Part shown: piece by piece, positions 1 to 5,371 of the stretch
How the letters are laid out: every line of letters starts with the position of its first letter
Position numbering within the stretch: position 1 is the first letter of the stretch
Assembly: GCA_031287505.1 (NCBI GenBank)
Contig: JAITSW010000259.1
Location: 1 to 5,371 of the forward strand
Direction: 5' to 3'
Origin: Propionibacteriaceae bacterium
Lineage (GTDB): Bacteria; Actinomycetota; Actinomycetes; Propionibacteriales; Propionibacteriaceae
DNA length: 5,371 nucleotides
Translations under genes and position numbers: made by a program
The notes under the pieces: model-generated
Database searches by the model: none
The model's input: the letters and a program-made list of their open reading frames with translations, nothing else
What the model was told of the DNA's origin: nothing

Positions 1-1601
1 AAACGTTCGAATTGGACGACATCCCCGGGAGCGGTTTGCTCCAATGCGCCTTCCAACTTGCAGTCTTCGAGGTACTCAACAGATTTTGGATTTAGGTCAT
101 CCATCGGGTCGCCGGTAGCATCGCCGGGCACTTCAGTCCTAAACAATCGCCCATATAGGGCCACTGTGGCGTCTTTGGCATGTGCCGCCGAAACCCAGTG
201 CATTGTCGACTTGACTTTGCGGCCATCTGGAGCGTCGCCACCCCTGGTCGCGGGATCGTAAGTAGCATGAACCTTAGTCACATTGCCTTTGGCATCTTTT
301 ACAACGCCGGTAGCGGTAATTAGGTAGGCACCGCGCAGGCGCACCTCTTTGCCTAGGGAAAGCCGGAAGAATTTCGGCGGTGGAACTTCTGCGAAGTCAT
401 CGCGTTCTATGAAAATCTCGCCGCTGAAGGGCACCTTGCGTACCCCATCCTCAGGGTTCTCCGGATTGTTGCTTACCTCAAACCACTCCACCACCGGCTG
501 TCCATATGCGTCAAGCGGCCAATTGTCGACAACGACTTTAAGCGGGCGCAAGACCGCCATTCTGCGCAAGGCCACCTTATTGAGTTCCATCCGCACGAAG
601 GACTCCAACTCTTCAATAGTGTGTCTCGAATTCGTCTTGTTGACTCCGATATGCGTGCAGAAAGCCCTGATTGCAGCCGCCGGGTAACCCCGCCTGCGCA
701 GGCCTCGCAGGGTTGGCATCCGGGGATCGTCCCAGCCGTCCACAATTCCCTCGTTAACCAAATGCATTAGCCGACGTTTGGACGTAATGGTGTAGGTGAG
801 CTCCAGGCGCGCGAATTCCAGCTGCCTCGGCTTCTCAAAGGGTAGCTCCAGATGCTCTAAACACCAGTCATAGAGCGGGCGGTGGGTTAAAAATTCGAGG
901 GTACACATCGAATGCGTCACGCCTTCGATGGCGTCCGATTGGCCATGCGCCCAATCGTAGGTGGGATAGATGCACCACTTGTCTCCCGTGCGGTGGTGAT
1001 GCCCCCGTCGAATGCGATAGAGCACCGGGTCTCGCAACTGCATATTCTCGGCTTGCATGTCGATCTTCGCACGCAAGACCTTCGAACCGTCGGGGAACAC
1101 CCCGGCGCGCATTTGACGGAATACTTCCAAGTTTTCAGCTACCGGACGATCCCGGAAAGGGCTCTCAATACCGGCTTTGCCGTAACCTCCCCGTTGGGCC
1201 GAAATCGTCTCGGAGTCCTGCTCATCAACATATGCCAGGCCCTTGCCGATCAGATCTTCGGCCCAAAAGTAGAGTTGGTCGAAATAGTCAGAGGCGTAAA
1301 ACACATTCTTTGGGGCGAAACCCAGCCACGCGATGTCGTCAATGATCGAATCGACATATTCAACTTCCTCGGTATCGGGATTAGTGTCATCCAACCTCAC
1401 ATTGCAGATGCCGTCGAACTGCAGCGCGATACCAAAATCTGCCGTAATCGCTTTAGCGTGTCCTATGTGCAGATAACCATTTGGCTCCGGGGGGAACCTG
1501 GTCTGCACCCGAGAGGAGAAAGTCCCTTCAGCGTTGTCTTTCCGGATCTCATCGGCGATAAAGTCACCTGCGGCAGTTTGAGTCACATTCACGGCCAACA
1601 A
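1..1601 (-). CDS. glnS: Glutaminyl-tRNA synthetase (GlnRS), 3' end cut by window edge
   Basis: This cytoplasmic class I synthetase charges tRNA-Gln with glutamine using ATP. I translated the minus strand from about 1650 to base 1 and found one open frame with no stop or frameshift. Numbering from a start at 1601, it shows RFPPEPNGYLHIGHAK with HIGH at 45-48, LDDTNP at 70-75 (D71 matches the substrate-binding Asp66 of E. coli GlnRS), YPTYDWAH (Y215 matches Tyr211), THSMCTLEF (C233 matches Cys229) and a KMSKS-type loop ITSKR at 272-276. The C-terminal anticodon-binding barrels follow, with PFSGEIFIERDDF near 391-403 and DGRKVK..MHWVSAAHA near 459-475. PPEPNG and the barrels separate it from GluRS. 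About 533 codons are present; by comparison with E. coli, roughly 25-35 C-terminal residues are missing. The start is uncertain. TTG at 1601 has GGAG 9 nt upstream. GTG at 1592 fits the family length best but lacks a Shine-Dalgarno, and GTG at 1622 has only a weak one. The gene is co-directional with the str operon but lies behind its terminator. Confidence 0.95.
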   Translation of the reverse strand, partial: MLAVNVTQTAAGDFIADEIRKDNAEGTFSSRVQTRFPPEPNGYLHIGHAKAITADFGIALQFDGICNVRLDDTNPDTEEVEYVDSIIDDIAWLGFAPKNVFYASDYFDQLYFWAEDLIGKGLAYVDEQDSETISAQRGGYGKAGIESPFRDRPVAENLEVFRQMRAGVFPDGSKVLRAKIDMQAENMQLRDPVLYRIRRGHHHRTGDKWCIYPTYDWAHGQSDAIEGVTHSMCTLEFLTHRPLYDWCLEHLELPFEKPRQLEFARLELTYTITSKRRLMHLVNEGIVDGWDDPRMPTLRGLRRRGYPAAAIRAFCTHIGVNKTNSRHTIEELESFVRMELNKVALRRMAVLRPLKVVVDNWPLDAYGQPVVEWFEVSNNPENPEDGVRKVPFSGEIFIERDDFAEVPPPKFFRLSLGKEVRLRGAYLITATGVVKDAKGNVTKVHATYDPATRGGDAPDGRKVKSTMHWVSAAHAKDATVALYGRLFRTEVPGDATGDPMDDLNPKSVEYLEDCKLEGALEQTAPGDVVQFER

Positions 1602-1650
1602 GCTACCACGCTCCACCGCCACGGCGCTCTTCCGGCAGGCGGCGAATAGA

Positions 1651-1698
1651 TTAAATAGAAGTCGCCGACCCCTTCTGGAGCCGGCGACTTCTATTTAA
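1651..1698 (-). terminator. Intrinsic terminator after tuf, 17-bp perfect inverted repeat
   Basis: The arms TTAAATAGAAGTCGCCG (1651-1667) and CGGCGACTTCTATTTAA (1682-1698) are perfect reverse complements around a 14-nt loop. Read on the minus strand, a GC-rich core (GTCGCCG/CGGCGAC) is followed by the U-rich run TTCTATTTAATCTATT. That run also pairs with the A-rich lead-in, the usual architecture of a bidirectional terminator. It starts 16 bases beyond the tuf stop, where the end of the str operon transcript is expected. It lies upstream of glnS on the same strand, so glnS should depend on its own promoter or on read-through. The U tract is interrupted, so efficiency cannot be judged from sequence. 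Confidence 0.85.
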
Positions 1699-1714
1699 TT
1701 TGAAGAAGTGAGAA

Positions 1715-2914
1715 CTACTTGATGATCTTGGTCACCCGGCCGGCGCCAACGGTGCGGCCACCTTCGCGGATAGCGAATTTCAGGCCGTCTTCCATACCAA
1801 TCGGCTTGTTCAGGTGAACAGTCATGTCGGTGTTGTCGCCAGGCATAACCATGTCGGTACCCTCGGGAAGGTTCACAACGCCGGTCACGTCTGTGGTGCG
1901 GAAGTAGAACTGCGGGCTGTAGTTGGTGAAGAACGGCTTGTGACGGCCACCCTCTTCCTTCGTCAACACGTAGACATTGCCTTCAAAGTCGGTGTGCGGA
2001 GTAGATGAACCCGGCTTGATAACAACCATGCCCCGCTCAACTTCGTCCTTCTTGGTGCCGCGAAGCAACAGACCGACATTCTCGCCGGCGCGTCCCTCGT
2101 CTAGGATCTTGCGGAACATTTCCACACCGGTGATAGTGGTGGAGAGCTTCTCGTCACGGATACCGACGATGTCGACAACCTCGCCCGTGCGAATGATGCC
2201 CCGCTCGATACGTCCGGTGACAACGGTGCCACGGCCGGTGATCGTGAAGACATCTTCGATCGGCATCAGGAACGGCTTGTCCAACTCGCGCGGAGGCTGC
2301 GGGATGTACTCGTCAACAGCATCCATCAACTCGAGGATGCCAGGTGTCCACTTCTCTTCACCCTGGAGGGCCGGGAAAGCGGCAACCCGAACGATCGGGC
2401 AGTTGTCGCCGTCAAATTCCTGATTGGTGAGAAGTTCGCGAACCTCAAGCTCGACGAGCTCGATGAGCTCCTCGTCGTCAACCATGTCGCACTTGTTAAG
2501 GGCAACGACGATTGCCGGCACGCCAACCTGGCGGGCCAGAAGAACGTGCTCGTGGGTCTGGGGCATCGGGCCGTCAGTGGCAGCCACAACGAGGATTGCA
2601 CCGTCCATCTGCGCGGCACCGGTGATCATGTTCTTCACATAGTCAGCGTGACCAGGGCAGTCAACGTGGGCATAGTGACGGTTAGGCGTCTCATACTCAA
2701 CGTGGGCGATGGAAATCGTGATACCGCGCTGACGCTCTTCAGGCGCCTTGTCGATCTGATCGAACGCGGTGAAGGTATTTGCCTTCAGATCTGGGTAGGT
2801 CTCATGGAGCACCTTGGTGATCGCCGCGGTGAGCGTAGTCTTACCGTGGTCGATATGCCCGATGGTGCCGATGTTACAGTGCGGCTTCGTACGCTCGAAC
2901 TTGGCCTTTGCCAC
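1715..2914 (-). CDS. tuf: Elongation factor Tu (EF-Tu)
   Basis: EF-Tu is the GTPase that carries aminoacyl-tRNA to the ribosomal A site. The 399-residue product matches the full family length (E. coli 394). GTP-binding motifs in order are the P-loop GHIDHGKT (19-26), switch I RGITI (63-67), DCPGHADYV (85-93, with H89 the catalytic-type histidine equivalent to His84) and NKCD (140-143). The beta-barrel domains II and III follow, and the protein ends [16 protein letters not shown] chose GTG at 2914 because AAGGAG lies 5 nt upstream and [12 protein letters not shown] is the conserved N-terminus; a longer frame reaches an upstream ATG but adds 29 unrelated residues. The G5 loop reads VAAF (177-180) where most EF-Tu have a Ser-Ala pair, as in SAL. 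Residue 121 is His in PQTHEH, usually Arg or Lys. The gene sits 127 bp after fusA, the classic str operon order, and is followed by a hairpin terminator. Confidence 0.98.
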   Translation of the reverse strand: MAKAKFERTKPHCNIGTIGHIDHGKTTLTAAITKVLHETYPDLKANTFTAFDQIDKAPEERQRGITISIAHVEYETPNRHYAHVDCPGHADYVKNMITGAAQMDGAILVVAATDGPMPQTHEHVLLARQVGVPAIVVALNKCDMVDDEELIELVELEVRELLTNQEFDGDNCPIVRVAAFPALQGEEKWTPGILELMDAVDEYIPQPPRELDKPFLMPIEDVFTITGRGTVVTGRIERGIIRTGEVVDIVGIRDEKLSTTITGVEMFRKILDEGRAGENVGLLLRGTKKDEVERGMVVIKPGSSTPHTDFEGNVYVLTKEEGGRHKPFFTNYSPQFYFRTTDVTGVVNLPEGTDMVMPGDNTDMTVHLNKPIGMEDGLKFAIREGGRTVGAGRVTKIIK

Positions 2915-2919
2915 TTGGG

Positions 2920-2925
2920 CTCCTT
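2920..2925 (-). promoter_or_regulatory. Ribosome binding site of tuf
   Basis: AAGGAG on the minus strand, 5 nt before the GTG at 2914. It is the strongest Shine-Dalgarno match in the window. It fixes the tuf start and rules out the longer reading frame with an upstream ATG. Confidence 0.85.
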
Positions 2926-2971
2926 TTCTTATCTCGCCACGCAGGAGCGCGGCTACTTGTCTTGTAATTCC

Positions 2972-3035
2972 AGCATAGCTGCCCGCGGGCGGGCAGACCA
3001 TGCCAAGTCTTGTCTAAAGCGGGGGTCTGAGTCAA
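2972..3035 (-). promoter_or_regulatory. Possible tuf promoter region (weak)
   Basis: The 127-bp gap between fusA and tuf is long enough for a separate tuf promoter, which is known for tuf in some other bacteria. On the minus strand I see TTGACT at 3030-3035, a good -35 match, but only AAGACT (3006-3011) at an 18-bp spacing. I also see TATGCT at 2972-2977, a fair -10 match, without a convincing -35 at 16-18 bp (TGGTCT sits at 17 bp). Neither pair is persuasive. The gap may instead be transcribed simply as part of the operon. Confidence 0.25.
2979..2996 (-). repeat. GC-rich hairpin in the fusA-tuf intergenic region
   Basis: On the minus strand CTGCCCG (2990-2996) and CGGGCAG (2979-2985) form a perfect 7-bp stem around a 4-nt loop, CCCG. 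The right part also contains the 10-bp palindrome GCCCGCGGGC. No U tract follows, so it is not a standard terminator. It lies 45 nt after the fusA stop and ends about 64 nt before the tuf start. It could be an operator, an mRNA stability or processing element, or simply GC-rich sequence. Confidence 0.5.
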
Positions 3036-3041
3036 ACTAGA

Positions 3042-5153
3042 TCAGGCTCCCGCGCGTCCTTTCGCAACAATCTCTTCTGCGACAGACTTGGGAACTTCGC
3101 CATAAGAATCGAATTCCATGGCGTAGTTGGCTTGGCCAGACGTCTTTGAGCGCAAATCCCCAACGTAGCCAAACATTTCACTCAACGGCACCACAGCGCT
3201 CACAACCTGATTGCCGTGGGCTTCAACCATGCCTCGAACCGAACCGCGACGAGAGTTGATGTCGCCGATCACAGTACCCAGATATTCCTCCGGAGTGGTG
3301 ACCTCGACGGCCATCAAGGGTTCTAGCAATGCCGGATCAGCCTTGCGCGCACCTTCTTTGAAAACCATCGAACCTGCGATCCTAAACGCCATTTCCGAAG
3401 AATCGACGTCATGGTAGGCGCCGTCCAGCAGGGTGACTTTGACGTCCTCCACAGAGTAGCCCGCGAGCGGGCCGAAAGCCATGGCATCTTGAATGCCCTT
3501 ATCCACCGCCGGAATGTACTCGCGGGGAATACGCCCGCCGGTAACAGCGTTGACGAACTCGTAGCCCGTGCCAGCTTCCTTTGGCTCGATGGAAATAATC
3601 ACCTTCGCATACTGGCCAGAGCCGCCAGACTGCTTCTTATGGGTGTATTCAACCTTGTCAACCGCGCGACGCAGCGTTTCGCGATAGGCAACCTGCGGCT
3701 TGCCGATATTGGCTTCCACCCTGAACTCGCGCTTCATCCGATCAATGAGGATCTCTAGGTGAAGCTCGCCCATACCGGCAATAATCGTTTGGCCGGTCTC
3801 TTCGTCAGTATGAACCCGGAAGGTCGGATCTTCTTCGGCGAGGCGTTGAATGGCAGCCGAGAGCTTCTCTTGGTCAGACTTCGTCTTGGGCTCGATGGCC
3901 TGCTCGATAACCGGAGCTGGGAAATCCATAGACTCCAACACCACCGGTGCCTGTGGGTCGCACAGGGTTTCGCCGGTTGAGGTGTCTTTCAAGCCCATGA
4001 CCGCGCAGATCATGCCGGCGCCGATAGAATCAATCTCTTCACGCTTGTTAGCGTGCATTTGATAGATCTTGCCAATGCGTTCTTTGCGCCCCTTGACCGA
4101 GTTCAGAACCTGCTGGCCAGCCTTGAGACGTCCGGAGTAGATCCGAATATAAGTCAACTTGCCCAAGTGGGGATCAGCGGCAATCTTGAAAGCCAAGACC
4201 GCCAGCGGATCGCTCTCTAAAGGATGGCGCTCAATGATTTCTTCGGGCTTATTAGGCGCAAAACCCTTGATAGCGGGGACGTCAATAGGAGCGGGCAGAT
4301 AATCGATGACGGCGTCCAGCAAAGGCTGCACGCCCTTGTTTTTGAACGCGGTGCCACACAGCACAGCCGAAACCTTGTTGGCGATAACCGCTCTGCGCAA
4401 CGCGGCCTTAATCTGGGCAACTTCGAGCTCAACCCCGGTTTCCTCAGCCTCCAACCAAGCCTCAGCGAACTCATCGTCATTGTCAGCCAGAATTGTGACT
4501 AACTCGTTATGGGCGGCCTGAGCTGCGTCAACCAGGTCAGCGGGAATCTCCTCCACAGCGAAATCCTCCCCCACCTGGGTTTCGCCACGCCAGGTAAGAG
4601 CCCGCTTCTCAATGACATCGACAACGCCAATAAAATTGGCCTCCGAACCGATTGGAAGCTGAATAACGGCGGCAACGGCACCCAGGCGCTCTCGGATCGT
4701 CTTGACACAGTAGTCAAAAGAAGCGCCGGTGCGGTCGAGTTTGTTGACAAAGCAAATACGCGGAACGCTGTATTTTGTCGCCTGCCGCCAAACGGTCTGG
4801 CTCTGCGGCTCCACCCCGGCTACCCCGTCGAAAACTGCGACCGCGCCGTCAAGGACACGCAGCGAACGCTCTACCTCTACGGTGAAATCGACGTGGCCTG
4901 GGGTGTCGATAATGTTGATCTGGTAGTTCTTCCAAAATGTCGTGGTGGCAGCGGAGGTGATGGTGATACCACGCTCTTGCTCTTGCTCCATCCAGTCCAT
5001 CGTGGCAGCGCCATCATGAACTTCGCCGATTTTGTAATTGATACCGGTGTAAAAGAGAATGCGCTCTGTTGTGGTGGTCTTTCCGGCATCAATATGAGCC
5101 ATGATGCCAATATTGCGGACCTTGTTAAGATCTGTTTCTAAATCAAAAGCCAC
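3042..5153 (-). CDS. fusA: Elongation factor G (EF-G)
   Basis: EF-G is the ribosomal translocase GTPase; it moves tRNA and mRNA after peptide bond formation and acts with RRF in ribosome recycling. The 703-residue product is full length (E. coli 704). Visible motifs are the P-loop AHIDAGKT (19-26), RGITI (61-65), DTPGHVDF (83-90, catalytic H87) and NKLD (137-140). Domain III has GELHLEI (462-468) near the fusidic acid site. Domain IV has [14 protein letters not shown] starting at 505 and the tip loop [10 protein letters not shown] at 581, which inserts into the decoding centre. It is the translational EF-G type, not a tetracycline-resistance protein. GTG at 5153 is chosen because the frame then begins [25 protein letters not shown], the normal family N-terminus. 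Only 6 nt separate it from the rpsG stop, and there is no strong Shine-Dalgarno (only GGTG inside the end of rpsG), so translational coupling is likely. Confidence 0.98.
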   Translation of the reverse strand: MAFDLETDLNKVRNIGIMAHIDAGKTTTTERILFYTGINYKIGEVHDGAATMDWMEQEQERGITITSAATTTFWKNYQINIIDTPGHVDFTVEVERSLRVLDGAVAVFDGVAGVEPQSQTVWRQATKYSVPRICFVNKLDRTGASFDYCVKTIRERLGAVAAVIQLPIGSEANFIGVVDVIEKRALTWRGETQVGEDFAVEEIPADLVDAAQAAHNELVTILADNDDEFAEAWLEAEETGVELEVAQIKAALRRAVIANKVSAVLCGTAFKNKGVQPLLDAVIDYLPAPIDVPAIKGFAPNKPEEIIERHPLESDPLAVLAFKIAADPHLGKLTYIRIYSGRLKAGQQVLNSVKGRKERIGKIYQMHANKREEIDSIGAGMICAVMGLKDTSTGETLCDPQAPVVLESMDFPAPVIEQAIEPKTKSDQEKLSAAIQRLAEEDPTFRVHTDEETGQTIIAGMGELHLEILIDRMKREFRVEANIGKPQVAYRETLRRAVDKVEYTHKKQSGGSGQYAKVIISIEPKEAGTGYEFVNAVTGGRIPREYIPAVDKGIQDAMAFGPLAGYSVEDVKVTLLDGAYHDVDSSEMAFRIAGSMVFKEGARKADPALLEPLMAVEVTTPEEYLGTVIGDINSRRGSVRGMVEAHGNQVVSAVVPLSEMFGYVGDLRSKTSGQANYAMEFDSYGEVPKSVAEEIVAKGRAGA

Positions 5154-5159
5154 CAGACA

Positions 5160-5371
5160 TCACCAACGATAATGGGCGAAGGCCCGGTTGGCCTCTGCCA
5201 TTTTGTGAGTATCTTCGCGACGCTTGACCGAAGCCCCTAGGCCATTGGAAGCATCAAGCAATTCGTTCATCAAGCGTTCGGTCATCGTCTTCTCCCGGCG
5301 GGCGCGTGAGAAAGTCACCAACCAACGCATGGCCAAAGTGGTGGCACGAGCCGGCTTCACCTCCACCGGCA
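5160..5371 (-). CDS. rpsG: 30S ribosomal protein S7, C-terminal part, 5' end cut by window edge
   Basis: S7 binds the 3' major domain of 16S rRNA, starts assembly of the 30S head and lines the E and P sites. The 70 residues present run from [16 protein letters not shown] to the invariant end [19 protein letters not shown], followed by TGA at 5160-5162. They align without gaps to the C-terminal half of E. coli S7 ([31 protein letters not shown]). For a typical 156-residue S7, about 86 N-terminal residues lie beyond the right edge, so any start chosen inside the window would be wrong. Its position immediately before fusA matches the str operon order rpsL-rpsG-fusA-tuf. Confidence 0.96.
   Translation of the reverse strand, partial: PVEVKPARATTLAMRWLVTFSRARREKTMTERLMNELLDASNGLGASVKRREDTHKMAEANRAFAHYRW

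Noticed and set aside
473..745. Short minus-strand frame rich in Arg and Ser
   Set aside because: It overlaps glnS in another frame on the same strand; the GlnRS frame is unbroken here, so it is a shadow and not evidence of a frameshift.
912..1649. A 245-codon open frame on the plus strand
   Set aside because: It lies wholly antisense to glnS, whose minus-strand translation matches GlnRS throughout. The plus-strand product resembles no family I know.
2915..3001. A 29-residue N-terminal extension of EF-Tu from an upstream ATG
   Set aside because: AAGGAG 5 nt before GTG 2914 and the conserved [12 protein letters not shown] start show that the extension is untranslated leader sequence.
2546..3040. 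A 164-codon plus-strand frame spanning the start of tuf and the intergenic gap
   Set aside because: Most of it is the complement of conserved EF-Tu coding sequence. The end beyond tuf is only the intergenic region and shows no independent coding signal.
4509..5141. A 210-codon open frame on the plus strand
   Set aside because: It is antisense to the G domain of fusA, where codon-position bias keeps the opposite frame open. There is no recognisable protein and no start context.
1..5371. Possible novel defence, mobile or CRISPR-type system
   Set aside because: The window is filled by conserved translation genes. I saw no transposase, integrase, spaced direct repeats, tRNA gene or unexplained long gap.

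Overview
The window holds the distal part of a bacterial str (streptomycin) operon followed by a glutaminyl-tRNA synthetase gene. All genes lie on the minus strand. Read in transcription order, from high to low coordinates, they are: the 3' end of rpsG (ribosomal protein S7, cut by the right edge), fusA (EF-G), tuf (EF-Tu), a hairpin terminator, and glnS (GlnRS, cut by the left edge just before its end). Coding density is very high. The only non-coding stretches are about 6 bp (rpsG-fusA), 127 bp (fusA-tuf) and about 113 bp (tuf-glnS). No stretch above 300 bases lacks a gene.

The likely host is a moderate-GC member of the Actinomycetota, possibly near Actinomycetaceae. This is an inference from protein resemblance: the EF-Tu start [12 protein letters not shown] and its end [15 protein letters not shown], the EF-G N-terminus, GTG starts for both fusA and tuf, and GC that looks mid-50s by eye. 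I cannot name the genus with confidence. A GlnRS would be notable in such a host, because most Actinomycetota are known to make Gln-tRNA indirectly, with a non-discriminating GluRS and the GatCAB amidotransferase.

Functionally the cluster is translation machinery. S7 nucleates assembly of the 30S head. EF-G drives translocation. EF-Tu delivers aminoacyl-tRNA, and GlnRS charges tRNA-Gln, one of the tRNAs EF-Tu carries. rpsG and fusA are almost fused and are probably translationally coupled. tuf has the best Shine-Dalgarno of the window. Its 127-bp upstream region contains a compact GC-rich hairpin and only weak promoter-like hexamers. A 17-bp perfect inverted repeat after tuf separates the str operon from glnS.

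I found no mobile element, CRISPR array, RNA gene or new multi-gene system. The points worth a second look are small: glnS presence and placement, the A-A-F variant of the EF-Tu G5 loop, the hairpin in the fusA-tuf gap, the symmetric terminator, and the unusual fusA start context with an out-of-frame ATG on the rpsG stop.
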